Of a stretch of DNA of 64,000 nucleotides, positions 21,606 to 32,293 are shown in pieces. The notes beneath the pieces were generated by a model that did no database searches, was not told where the DNA came from, and saw nothing but the letters and a program-made list of their open reading frames with translations. Where the stretch lies: positions 268,720,259 to 268,784,258 of the forward strand of contig NC_057796.1 of the NCBI RefSeq assembly GCF_018294505.1. Reading direction: 5' to 3'. The position numbers and the translations under genes were made by a program. The stretch comes from Triticum aestivum (lineage: Eukaryota; Streptophyta; Magnoliopsida; Poales; Poaceae). Positions within the stretch are counted from its first letter, which is position 1. Each line of letters starts with the position of its first letter.

Positions 21606-22396
21606 AAGGTTCTTCAAAAGTATAATATTCATGCGAGTAATGCCACACCTGCTCCTATAGTCAAGGGTGATAGTTTTGGGAAATTCCAATGTCCCAAGAA
21701 CCAGTACGAGATCGATCAAATGAAAGCAGCACCATATGCTTCGGCTGTTGGAAGCTTACAGTATGCACAAGTGTGCACTCGCCCTGACTTAGCTTTTATC
21801 ACTGGGGTACTCGGTAGATATCAAGAGAATCCAGGCATTGAGCACTGGAAGATGGTAAAGAAAGCATTGCGTTATGCGTAAGGCATGAAGGACTACATGC
21901 TAATATACATGAGAAGTGATTCCCTAGAGATAAAAGGGTATTCAGACGCGGATTTTGTGAGGGACACAGATGATAGAAAATCCACGTCCGGATACGTATT
22001 CACCCTCGCTGGGGGAGCTATTTCGTGGAAAATCTCCAAGTTGCATCATCCATGATGTATGCAGAATTTATATCATGCTTCGAGGCCACGGGGCGGGCGA
22101 TATGGCTAAAGAAATTTATGCCCAACTTGAAAGTGGTAGATTTTATTCACAAACCACTAAAGATGTACTGTGACAACCAACCCGCAGTATTTTACGCTCA
22201 CAACAACAAGTCGAGTAATGCTGCCAAAACAATAGAGATAGGGTCTTATGTTGTGAAAGAAAAAATCCAAGATCAAACCATAAGTCTCGAGCATATAAGA
22301 ACAAAGGATATGCTTGCGGATCCGCTAATGAAAGGCTTACCACCCAATGTGTTCAAGGAACACTTAGCTGGCATGGGTTTAAGGGAAAGCTTATGA
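21606..22396 (+). pseudogene. Copia RT tail and RNase H, broken
   Basis: After the TAA the same frame continues (VLQKYNIHASNATPAPIVKG, then AAPYASAVGSLQYAQVCTRP), meets a TAA near 21880 and reaches RNase H (IKGYSDADFVRDTDDRKSTS). A frameshift near 22040 moves to 22025-22396, with MYAEFISCFEATGRAIWLKK, MYCDNQPAVFYAHN and the usual polyprotein end LAGMGLRESL. RNase H removes the RNA template during reverse transcription. Confidence 0.7.
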
Positions 22397-22560
22397 TTCC
22401 TGGATAGGCCCAAAAGGAACATAATTTGTTTCTGAACAGAATGTATGTTGTAGTTGTATGATTCTATCGGCAATTAAGCTGTGACGATGAAACATGCTCT
22501 ATGTACCAATATGTGATGAAACAAATAAACTAGAAAGTATAAGGTTAAAAGTAAAGTTGA
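22397..22560 (+). other. Copia 3' untranslated region
   Basis: AT-rich spacer between the polyprotein stop and the PPT; nothing else visible. Confidence 0.5.
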
Positions 22561-22575
22561 GATGAAGGGGGAGAA
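22561..22575 (+). other. Copia polypurine tract
   Basis: gatgaagggggagaa directly 5' of the LTR start TGTTAGG at 22576. Confidence 0.75.
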
Positions 22576-22969
22576 TGTTAGGTTGATCTCCTCTGTGTGG
22601 GCCCAACGGCCCACCGGGCCCTTAGATCCGCGCCCTGATCGGGGGCGCCCAACCCTCATATGGTTGGTGGGCCCCTGTGACCCGCACATATATAAACAGA
22701 GGTGGGGGCTGGGGCATGACTGACGAAGTTCACCGCTGCCACAAACCCCACTAAAATCCCCTACCAATCTAGGGTTAGCGCGGTGCTCACGGAAAGCACA
22801 ACACCGCCGCCATCTTCCTGTCATTGCCGTCATGACCATCTCACCACGATGGCCTCTGGCTCGAGTTCATCAACCCAAGGAGAAGGTAGGTTTACCGGAT
22901 CTAATCTAGCCTAGCGATCCAAGAGTCTATCGGGAGGCGTGCATACCCGCCAGTGTTGGGTGAGTAACA
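22576..22969 (+). repeat. Copia 3' LTR (right end uncertain)
   Basis: Starts TGTTAGGTTG after the PPT. It contains a TATA box (ATATATAAAC, about 22687) and GC-rich start region. I place the end at ...GTAACA (22969) because it roughly inverts the start. With no 5' LTR to compare, the end could lie up to a few hundred bases further right. Confidence 0.45.
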
Positions 22970-24344
22970 TGGTAGTACGCCTCTTCTCCTCCCCTCTCAG
23001 TTTATAGTGGCCTGCGTAGATCAACCTGAGAAGTTGTTGTTATTGTTCTCAGGCAGCCATGCATAGGGGAATTGTTTGGTCCTCCTCTATATGTTAAAAC
23101 TTGGACCTCTTCATCCAAGAATTCAATGAGGACGCGATTGAGTTGCGTTTGCGCTATTCTGTCCACCGCAGCAAGTCAGGAATGCTTTAACTTTTTCTGC
23201 CTATGTTGAACCCTTCACTCTGCATTATAATCCTTATTTCTTGATGTTGGGCAAGGCATTTTAGACATTAGATGAGTTGCTAACTTCAGAAGGCTTCAAT
23301 TCTAACTAGACGAAACTTTCCTCAGGAATATTCTATCAGTTTAGTGGTCAATCAACTGGTGATACAATAAAAGCAAGAAAGGGATGCAAGTACTTTGGGA
23401 TATATGCACTGGAAATATATGGACACTGTTGGCCCAAAATCACAAGGGGGTCACTAAATTGTTGGCCATTTGGCCTCATGATTTTTTAATAATAACCGTT
23501 CTACCATGAAACCTTTATTCAGCTAGCATTCCAACAGTACTATGTGTTGTAGTCATATATATCGGAATCATTTGATAATAAGAGTTTCCTCCTGTACCAT
23601 GCATTTGGTGTCGCATAAATATCACTAGCTCTGCAAGGATATCATCCATGGTCCCTGCTTGTATTGCATTGCATATATAACACGATTCGTTTGCTAGCTT
23701 GACTGAACTTTGGCCGGTGCTCCTGTGATGGCCCAAAGAAGAGGTTGCAGCTCGATCTAGGACTTGCAGTAGGAAAGCAAGCCATGATTTCTTCTTAGGG
23801 AAGTGAGTTGTATCCTTTTAGAAATGTGCATCTCGAGTAATTTAACTAAACATGCTCCACTGTTATTTTCATGTCAAGATTAAAATCTTGCATGCATTAT
23901 TATCAGCCACTAAATGCCTACGCTATTTTTGGTTAGTTTGACTCGGAGGGAGTTGTACTCCAAGAGTCCACGAGATTTCATTTACAAATGTGGTAGCTAA
24001 TTTCATCACTTACCACCATTTCCTAAAAGAAGAACTGGGCAGCATTAGCCAACCACATGGGAGAATGTTTCAAGCAAATAATTAAACTAGCCGTAGCTAC
24101 CGAATTGGGATTAGTAGCACGCTGAGGATAACACCTTACATGTTGTGACACCTAATTTTATTTAGTTCTTGCCATGCTTTAGTTCTTGCAGTGAGGGCTC
24201 CATGTTCTGTTTTACAAAGAGTGCAAAAGTCTGGGCCAGTGTGATGCTTCATCATTTTGTCATGTTGTTTCAAGGAAATATGTACTAAATTGGAGACCGT
24301 GTCCTTCTCCAACACAAATCAGTGTCCTTATCCAACACAAATCA
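22970..24344. other. Low-repeat-looking spacer
   Basis: 1.4 kb of ordinary AT-rich DNA. I see no sustained reading frame, RNA gene or known terminus. Part may still be Copia LTR. Confidence 0.4.
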
Positions 24345-24668
24345 ATGGAGTGGCCGACCCGGATTGTACTTGGCTGCTATAAGGAGGAAGGGTCCATGGC
24401 TAACCAGAATCTCCATCAAATCCCGTCGAGATTGCAATTTTCAATGAAACGTGCAATGTTGCCATTGAGTTCGCCGGAGGAAGAAGTGCCGAGTTTGCCG
24501 AAGGAAGAAGAACAATTGTCGAGCCGTCCAATATCACCTACGGCGGCTACACCAGAGATATGTATCCCCTTGAAAGCCAAACCACTAAGAAGACCCATGA
24601 AATCAAGGGTAGCCCTTGTTTCAGTTATTGTTTTTGTCCTAGTTTCTCTGTCTGCCAGGCAAGTGTGA
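24345..24668 (+). CDS. Unidentified 107-codon ORF, possibly a first exon
   Basis: Starts at an ATG and encodes a Pro/Ser/Glu-rich product (SSPEEEVPSLPKEEE, then PTAATPEICIPLKAKPLRRP) ending in a hydrophobic stretch (VALVSVIVFVLVSLS). The hydrophobic end may be intron read-through, since a GT dinucleotide follows 'aatcaagg' near 24609. DNA from about 24600 onward recurs in diverged form at 30120-30220 and 30930-31020, which favours a duplicated fragment. I do not recognise the protein. It is not obviously a transposon protein, and expression is unproven. Confidence 0.3.
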   Translation: MEWPTRIVLGCYKEEGSMANQNLHQIPSRLQFSMKRAMLPLSSPEEEVPSLPKEEEQLSSRPISPTAATPEICIPLKAKPLRRPMKSRVALVSVIVFVLVSLSARQV

Positions 24669-24779
24669 ATCGGTTCTTTTATTCAGTACATAAGCATAGA
24701 CAGTGTTTTAAGCATTGTTTCTATTATTTTATCTATCCCCGGGGAAGAAGAAGGCCGAAGAAGAGGGGGAATTAGTTGC

Positions 24780-25308
24780 AGAAACAGAGTAACAACACAC
24801 AGACAGATAACATTTTAGTGATAATATACGAGGAAGTAGGATTTTTTTAGTCAATTTTAATGTCCAATTGTGTAAAGTGTCATACTATATGCATATTATG
24901 TTGGATGATTCCATTCAATATAGTTCAGTCTTCCTGATTGTTTTTGGATTTTCTCTATTACACTTACCGAGTGATTGATTACTTGAGTCGCTAGATAAAT
25001 CTCCTTCTCAGCCATGCTAAAAATCAAAATAAGATATCTGCTTATTTGTTTACACTAAGCCTACATTTTGGCCATTCTTTTCCACCATGCTCAGTATCAC
25101 ATGGCTTACATTAGGTGGCCTCTACTTCATATCCAACTTTCCAGTATGTCCTGCCTGCTTTTAGCAGCACTTCTGCATCTCTGGTAGAACATCCACCATG
25201 GCTGTTGAACTCTTGCATTACATTTATAGGGGCGTCATGTTTACCTGCCATTAACTCTCATCAAAATGTCAAGTCCGCAAGCATGTACTTGCGGCAGTTT
25301 TCTGTTGA
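24780..25308. other. Spacer without recognisable feature
   Basis: AT-rich DNA. Short frames occur (for example from 25115) but show no motif or codon bias that I can defend. Confidence 0.4.
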
Positions 25309-25813
25309 TTGCAAGAATGGCAGCCACTCTTTATCGGCCAAAAAAGAATGGAAGCACCAGATGACTATACTGTCTTTACTCATGGTTTCGGTCCTCATCA
25401 AATAGTGACTGGCATCCTAGATGGAAACAGTAAGAGAACAACAGAGAGTCTGCCACGACCGGATTTTCGGGATATTAATTCTCCAGAAAATGGCCGTTGT
25501 GCTCACCAGCCCCAGGATTACTGTTAGCAGATGAGGCACCAACTTGATACGAGAAAATCCAAGCAATTACAAATATATGTAGTACAAGACCATAGTGGCC
25601 TAGGAGTACAACATTTGGTTTCTAATGGTAGAGGGCGGAAGCGGTTGGATACATCTGCGTCTATGGGACTCCATTTCCCACAAGAACAGCTGACCAGGAT
25701 AACTCCTATCTTCGCGAGGCTGCAAATGTCAACGCGTAGGTTCCGAGGTTGTCACCGCGATGCTTATCTCCAAGCAAGGAATCTGGCCAAGACAATAGCC
25801 AGGGACAAGCCAG
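25309..25813 (+). pseudogene. Unidentified coding-like frame, cut by an LTR
   Basis: One reading frame stays open from about 25309 to the LTR at 25814 except for a single TAG (25525-25527). Segments include EAPDDYTVFTHGFGPHQIVT and, after the stop, GLGVQHLVSNGRGRKRLD. The composition is mixed and protein-like, but no domain is recognised. It may be the remains of a host gene or an old transposon. The LTR insertion truncates it and no continuation is seen after 29613. Confidence 0.3.
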
Positions 25814-25961
25814 TGAGTACGTTTGAATGTACTCGCAAACATTAAGAACACGGGTATAATATATCAAACAAGCTCCGGATTATTATGTGATCACTCGTCT
25901 GTCACGAAAAGTACGAAAAACCAAGATGCACACATGTGGGTGAAAATAAACGAATATAAAG

Positions 25962-26078
25962 TACTGGGTGCCAAGCGAGGGTCTGAATGACTCCTCGAGA
26001 GGAAACTGCAAGAATAGTAATACTGGTGCCAAACGAGGGTCTGAATGACTCCTCGAGAGGAAACTGCAAGAATAATAA
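25962..26078. repeat. Tandem duplication, 59-base unit
   Basis: 25962-26020 and 26021-26078 are near-identical copies (start tactgg, shared core gactcctcgagaggaaac). Confidence 0.9.
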
Positions 26079-26200
26079 TGCCGCAGTCGGGCGTCGGGGC
26101 GACACCACATAAAGGGCTTATAAAAGGTAAAAGAACAACAAGCATGCCGTAATTGGGCGTCTGAGCGACACCACAGAAAGGGCTTATAAAAGAATAATCA
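26079..26200. repeat. Tandem duplication, 66-base unit
   Basis: Two diverged copies starting tgccg at 26079 and 26145, sharing gcgacaccaca and aaagggcttataaaag. It directly abuts the 59-base pair. Confidence 0.85.
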
Positions 26201-26321
26201 CAGTGAATATCCAGGAGGTACAACCATCCCAGAGATACTCAATAATATACGTAATATAAAAGGGTTAGTCCAAAATAATAAAGATCATAATCCATATGTG
26301 CCACAATCTTAAACAATATTT

Positions 26322-26480
26322 AGTTCAGTCGTTTCTCCATCCGAAAACCGATAATATGGTCTAGTCGAACCGTACCTCCATCCGAATACCGTTACTGAGC
26401 TCTAGCTAATTCGTTCTCCATCCGAAAACCGTCACTGAGTTCTAGTTAAACCGTTCTCCATCCGAATACCGTTACTAGTT
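26322..26480. repeat. Four tandem 40-base repeats
   Basis: 'ctccatccgaa(a/t)accg' recurs with CCA at 26337, 26378, 26418 and 26458, a period of 40-41 bases with moderate divergence. Confidence 0.85.
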
Positions 26481-28180
26481 TCAACTCAGACTGTGGTCTT
26501 TACTCAAGAACATGACTATCCAACAGGATATATCCTCTGCAGAGGGAGTACCATTTTCCCACGAGTGACGGGTTTACTTAGTCCATCGGGACTAATTCCG
26601 TCTACGGTCTTTTAATTGAAAACACGCCTGACCTGCACACACCAGCTTAACTCACCGGTGTCTGGAATCACCCACGACACCTGCCAAGCAAAACTCTAAG
26701 TGGGGAGGCTACAACCTCGACGTAGCATGGGATCAAATTTCTATTCGCGCGCTCTAAGGGGGTGCCCCCCCTCTCGGTCCCAACCGGAAACACCCATGCC
26801 CCCTGACCAAGTGGCATGCCTACCGGAGGCCTCCGGTATCTTCCACTATGGCCCCTCTGTACGGTGTGTGCTTTGGTAGGGGTTGACAACTTACTGAACC
26901 ATACCCCGTCTGCGACAGGGACAAGTGGTAGTACCAACAAATAGGGAAGCTACTGATCAAGACTCAATCTACGACCGCCACAGGTGGTCCAAGTATCCTC
27001 CAACAATATTACCACTAGTGAAAGAAATCACCACTCCTCGAGCCTCACCATGCCATACCGGGCATACTCGTCTCGACGAGGGACTAGGGACAAGCTCGTG
27101 TCTACCCGAGACCACGACTTTCCCGGCTTCCTACCGGTATGCATGAGAAGTTCACGAGGATGATCCAAATCATTAGTGTATCCATTGCTGACCACAAAGC
27201 AACTCCAAAGTGTACTCATGTACGAGACTATATCGATACATAAGGCAAACGCATACTCCAAGTCAAAAGGTGTTGTGATCGAATCAGAACACCACAACAA
27301 AATATTATGCCAGAGTTCAGAAATGCTTGCCTTCAAGATTATGCAAAGGATGCATTTTTTTGGAAGCTTTCCCTTTTCTCCAATATCCTATTTTGCGAAA
27401 TATACAAATAACAAATATTTCAAACACAGTACCAAAAGTTGTCTCAAATATTTTTGAAATAAATCTTAAAATAAACTAGATGAAATTTGAGAGAGGTAGG
27501 AAAAAGAATCAACTTGTTTGGAGTTTTATTTTAAAAGTTATAGCTGGTCAAAGTCTGGTCAAACTCTGTTTTTAAATAAAACCAGAAAAGAAAACGATTC
27601 AGAAGAAAATACGCTTTCGCAGTCGAGGAGACGCACTCGGGAGTTTGCGCCTTCACTTAAACAGAGAGAGAACGGCCGCGCGGGTCACTGACAGTGGGTC
27701 TAGAGGGCCCACTGGTCAGGTTTGACCGTTCTTCCCTCCTTCTCCTCTCTTCTGCCCGACGGGAGCGGGGCTCCGGCGATCGCCGTCGACGAACGGCAGC
27801 ACCTCACGGGCATCCAAGGGCGGGGATGGAACGGCCAGACCGAGGCGGTCCCCTAGGTGGTTGTTGGGTCGTCGGAGGTGGAAGGAGTCGCCGGCGCCGA
27901 GCTCCGCGGCGGAGAGAGGCTACGGTGGCGAAGTGCTTTTTGTGCTCCGGTGGTCCCCGATCGAAGTTGGGTAGCTGGGCAGCTCCGCAAGGACCAGAGG
28001 GAGCTACTGGTGGTGCTGGTTGGGCGAAAGGGTGGCTGGTTGCGACGAATCGCACCGGAGCTTAGCGGCGTCCGAACTGGCCGGAGTTGGGGAGGACGGT
28101 CCTCTCCGGTCAATCTACTGCTAGGGGAGCTCTACGGGGAGGGTCTGATGTCACCTGAGTGCTCGGAGGGGCTCGGGGTT

Positions 28181-28190
28181 CCCTTTTATA
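28181..28190 (-). promoter_or_regulatory. TATA box of the long LTR
   Basis: Minus strand TATAAAAGGG followed by GC-rich DNA, as expected at an LTR U3/R boundary. Confidence 0.5.
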
Positions 28191-29613
28191 GCGTGACGAG
28201 GCTGGCTCTGCGGCGGCAGAAGATAAGATCGCCGGCGACAGCCGTTGCTGTAGTTGCAGGGCATCGTGGCGGCGACGAACGCGTTCCGACGAGCATGAGG
28301 ATAAGCACAAGCTATTCCCAGGGGCAGCTGGCGCGCTGGCGTGGTTTGGGCGGTGCCGAACATGGCAGAGGCCACTGCCGACACCGGCGTGCCGCCAAGG
28401 GCGCGGCCAGCGGCGCAGCAGGGTGCCAGAGATGCCGTGGAGCAGGGAGCGGGCTAGTGCGCGGTTGAGCCATGCAGTAGGGGCCAGGGACGGGTCGCGT
28501 CGAGTGCGGCAGTGCGGCGTGTCGGCTCAGTGCGCGCGCGTGCAAAACGTGCGCTCTGGGCGCGCCCAGAGCACGCATGGCACCTGCTCGACGAAATGCC
28601 AGTGCGATCTAGAGCGCGAGGGTGGAGCTGGCAAAGAACAGAACAAGGGTAGGGGTGGCTAGGAGTTCAGTGGACAAGGTTGCTGGGTCAGTGGAACAAT
28701 ATCACAGTGCAAACGAAGAACTCATGCCAAAACAGACTGTGCACACCAGGTGTTCGACAGAATGCCAAGTGTACTTAGGCAACTCTTGGAGTGGCCAAAA
28801 TCTCCAGATCAGGGTCTCTTTAGGTGTAGGAGATGATGGTAAGATCACTTGGGCAAAACCAGAAACTTGTTAGTGCAAGTTTTGCAAAACTCCAGTTTTG
28901 GACAGAAATAAAAAGGGTTTAAAGCATGTACTTCAAAACCTCCAATGAGTCCACTCTCCTGGACTTAAGGGTTTTGAAGGGAGGGCTACAAGTAGGAAAA
29001 AGCTCAGGGTTACTAGAGCAAAGAAAAATAAGGTTGCAGTACAAATCACCAATTTGGACCAGAATGCAAAAGAGGTTGATCCACTCAAATTTTTCAAAGA
29101 ACATCACTGGGTTTCTGCTTGAAGATGAATTGTATGCATCCACTGACATCTCCAAACACTTGGAAGAATTTTTAAAGAAATATTTAAATGGGTTGTAGTG
29201 CAAAAGTGCCCACTGGACCAGATTGGAAAAGTTGGTGTAGAGCTCAAAATCTCCAATGGCCAGAAGGTATTTTTGCATAAAAGTGATGTGGAACCATCAC
29301 ATGACATCCCCAAATTTTGGTGGAAATTTTAAATGCCTTTGTCAAATGGTTGTAGTGCAAACAGGCTCCAATGCAAAAGAAATCATTTTAAAAGAATAAA
29401 GCTCTGAGGAGACAAGTCTTGAAATTTAAATCCACTGATGAGGAATTGTTTTATAAAAGAGAGTATTCAAGTCCAATAATACTTTTGAAGGTTTTTCCCC
29501 ACTAGAGGCAAAAATCCAAAATCACAAAAGGTAAAACTTGACAAAAATGGAAAAGTTTTATTTCCTGGCAACATTTTAATAAATAAAACAAGGCCAAAAT
29601 TTTGGGGTGTCAC

Positions 29614-31390
29614 AGAGACCCTTTGTGCCAGAACACCCTATAACAAACCAAAGCAACATTAGAAACCAAACACAAGGCAATCTATAAATAGTAACTTAGA
29701 GTGGCATAACATACTTGTCCTATAGATCATAACTTAGAGTTGAAAAACTATCAATATCAGGAACACTCTGACCATGTATTTCATTATGTAGAAGACCCAA
29801 TATATGATAAAGTGCTATTTTCATTTGCTATGACGGGTAACCATGAAATATTTTCTATCCAATTCATAATTTAAGTTACTCATGTGTGCTCTTTAATGGT
29901 CATGCTCCCTTTTATTGGAGAAGAGATATTTTTTGTCACGTTTGTAATGCACAATTTAAAGTCATGCACACATATTTCATCGTATTGTTTTGCTTAATTC
30001 CAGAATTTAGTGATAATTAGCAAAACTGGAGCAGTCTTAGTCTATTCCTATTTACATTTGCTATCCTGAGTAACCATTCATAATTTAAATTACTCATGTG
30101 TGTTCTTTAATGGATCTACTCCCTTTTATTGTTTCTGTCCCTGTTTCTCTGTTCCCTGTTATTCTATTAAGCATCGACAACGTTTTTAGCATGGTTTCAG
30201 TTATTTTTAGGTATCAGTTTGTGTAGATTGCCCAGACAGTGCAGCATCAAATACCACTACCACTTTTATCTATGCAAGCAATACAGTGATGAATGATGTA
30301 AGATAGCTGACATAATCTAATAATGTTTCTACTTTCAGTAGAAGTGTCAATAAAACTTCTCTCCAGAAGCTAGCACATAAGGCAGTTATATATTGGGTTT
30401 CAGACATAGACAATGTAGCTGGGAATATCAGCCATATATTGGGTTTTACACATAAGCTATAAAGGTGGAATTGACTTAAAGTTGTTTCTTTGGTTGAGGT
30501 AGGAAGTTGGAACACACAACTTGAACCAGAGCAGAAAAACATACATAAATTTGGTTGCATGTTAGTACATGCCCAGAGGTATACCGTATATGTAGCAGGT
30601 GGGGTACTGTTGTTTATTTTATTTTTATTTACACAGTCTATTGACTGGTAGGAGGATGAGAGGGAAGTTAGAAAGTCACAAGCGTTGAAAGCATACCTTC
30701 TTTTCTTGAGTATTGAGGTGATTACTCAAATTTGAGGAGTTATCCATTCAAAATCAGTGTTCCAAACATATCTGAACACATATGTTCCTACAATATACGC
30801 TACACAATCGAGGAGTAGCGTATATTGTAGCTAGAAAGGTAAGTTGCTGTTTAGGTAGTGGGGGATAATAGCTAAGAGAGACCACGACTTCATTATTCAT
30901 AATTTTACATTGAACTAACAAGGTCGATGGAATGAAGGGTAGCACCTATTTCATTTATTGTTTCTGTTCCTATTCTCTCTGTGCCACACAAGTGGGAACC
31001 ATTTCGAAATGTACAACAGAAAAACATTATTAAATCTTCCTATTTTCATTAAATTGTTAATAACTATTCTTCAAAAGGTGTTACATTTTTATGAAAATAT
31101 TAACTTTCATTAAAAATAAGGAAATTTGCACGTTCAACATTATTATCAACATGTATTAAAATTATATTAAAAAGTGCAACATGATCGATGAAGCAGGTTG
31201 TTTCACTTTTATCACCCGGTGCAATTTTACCTACAAGCTAAATATGATCTATTCTTCGATCCTATATCTGGGGTTAGCTAAATATCTTCATTGGTTTTAG
31301 TTATGTTCTCCTTGCAATTAGCATTTAGAATGGTGCATATAATATTGTTCAGAACAGTGTCAATTAGTGTTAGAGACTTATTTGTCACTA
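29614..31390. other. Low-repeat-looking spacer with local duplications
   Basis: No long reading frame. It contains a direct duplication (29827-29920 and 30058-30140), diverged copies of the 24600-24740 segment (30120-30220 and 30930-31020), and a perfect hairpin (30788-30830). It appears to continue the DNA left of the long LTR. Confidence 0.5.
30788..30830. repeat. Perfect 16-bp hairpin
   Basis: CTACAATATACGCTAC (30788-30803) and its exact complement GTAGCGTATATTGTAG (30815-30830) with an 11-base loop. No known MITE or small-RNA gene is recognised. Confidence 0.9.
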
Positions 31391-31867
31391 CACTACAAAA
31401 AAAGACACATCCGTGACATTCTGGGCCGAACGAATTTTTTTTCTGTCATACTTATCACACTTCTATGACGATAATTGTGACAAAACCCGGTATCATCATA
31501 GATGTGGTGGGATCCTACTTCTATGACAAAAAATCATGACAGAAAATGGGCTTTTCGTCCTGGGCAGGCCGGAGATGCAGTTGCATGACATTCTTTGGGC
31601 CGTGCATGATGGAAAAAACCGTGGTAGAAGCGAGGGCAAGGAAAATATCGGGGAGTTCCCGGTTACGGTGGGTGGTCATGGGCCGAGCAATTTTCTAGAT
31701 AGAGCTTCATTTATTAAACTAAAAGAAGAGAGCATGAGCAACCTTAAACTGGACACGCCATATTTCTGCAGACATTGATATGGGAGTCGACCATCCAACT
31801 CGGTGCATCAAATAAAAGCAGGCATGGCATTTCATTAATATATAGGAAGAAAATTACATAGCAAAAG

Positions 31868-32293
31868 TTACCCTAATCCAAATCTTCGCGGGCGTTGGCA
31901 TGTTCGTGTCCCATGTCCTTCTCTTCGCCGACCGTTGGCACGTCTGTGTCCCACATCCTGCTCTTTCCCGACTGTGGGCGGTTCCGTCTCCCACGTTCTA
32001 CTCTTCGACGGAGTCTGACGCCTGGCCGTGGACGTCGCCGGTCGAGGTGAGGCCGATGATCGACGTGGATGGTCCGCCCTCATGGTCATTGCGGCCCGAC
32101 ATGAACAACAAGGAGCTACCGAAGTTGGCAGTGTTCCCATCCGCGGTCGCCTGTCTGCCTCTACCGCAATCTTCTCGAACAGGTTGTCACGCTCCTCCGA
32201 ATGGACGTGGAGCCGCCAATGCTCAGGGTGGATGGAGCATGACGGTGCAGAATCATATCCCTCTATAGGGGTCCAAGGGTACCTGGAAGTCAC
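31868..32293 (-). CDS. Unidentified 141-codon ORF in CACTA fragment
   Basis: Minus-strand frame, Arg/Thr/Ser-rich. Its C-terminal half is built from a repeated module (ETEPPTVGKEQDVGHRRANG is a two-copy stretch) and corresponds to the 40-base tandem repeats at 31893-32012. It ends ...RRFGLG at a stop before an AT-rich tail. No domain is known and the repeat alone could keep the frame open, so coding is doubtful. Confidence 0.25.
   Translation of the reverse strand: MTSRYPWTPIEGYDSAPSCSIHPEHWRLHVHSEERDNLFEKIAVEADRRPRMGTLPTSVAPCCSCRAAMTMRADHPRRSSASPRPATSTARRQTPSKSRTWETEPPTVGKEQDVGHRRANGRRREGHGTRTCQRPRRFGLG
31893..32012. repeat. Three exact-length 40-base tandem repeats
   Basis: Units 31893-31932, 31933-31972 and 31973-32012 share gttggca...gtgtccca...ctcttc..cgac. 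The third is the most diverged. Confidence 0.85.

Larger units (their letters stand above)
18795..22969 (+). mobile_element. Ty1/copia retrotransposon, 3' part (gag to 3' LTR)
   Basis: Domains in Copia order on the plus strand: gag with zinc knuckle, protease, GAG-pre-integrase, integrase, reverse transcriptase (YVDD), RNase H, PPT and LTR. The sequence starts abruptly in gag at the CACTA terminus, so the 5' LTR and most of gag should lie on the far side of the CACTA, left of base 1. At least four frameshifts and several stops disable it. The integrase-before-RT order excludes gypsy. Confidence 0.85.
25814..29613 (-). repeat. Long LTR, minus orientation, apparently solo
   Basis: On the minus strand it starts TGTGACACCCC at 29613 and ends ...ACGTACTCA at 25814, about 3.8 kb, with TG...CA ends. 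A TATA box lies about 1.4 kb in (28181-28190). No PBS, PPT-bounded interior or second copy is present, so it looks solo. Very long LTRs of this type occur in Tekay/Del-like gypsy families, but I cannot name the family. Target duplication is not clean: GCCAG precedes 25814 and recurs only at 29626-29630, 12 bases beyond the right end. GC-rich open frames at 27690-28660 lie in the presumed U3/R region and look like composition artefacts. Confidence 0.6.

Noticed and set aside
24345..24668. Similarity to plant SIAMESE-type CDK inhibitors
   Set aside because: Only a weak T-P-E-I-x-I-P resemblance; the characteristic cyclin-binding and CP-rich motifs are absent.
26322..26480. Regular 40-base repeats as a possible CRISPR-like array
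   Set aside because: The repeats are contiguous without unique spacers and lie in a plant LTR.
27694..28662. Several overlapping GC-rich open frames on both strands
   Set aside because: They overlap in many frames, have Arg/Pro/Gly-rich composition and no motif, and lie in the U3/R part of a long LTR. High GC content alone removes stops.
25809..29630. GCCAG on both sides of the long LTR as target duplication
   Set aside because: The right copy is 12 bases beyond the natural ...GTCACA terminus, so it does not abut the LTR; probably chance.
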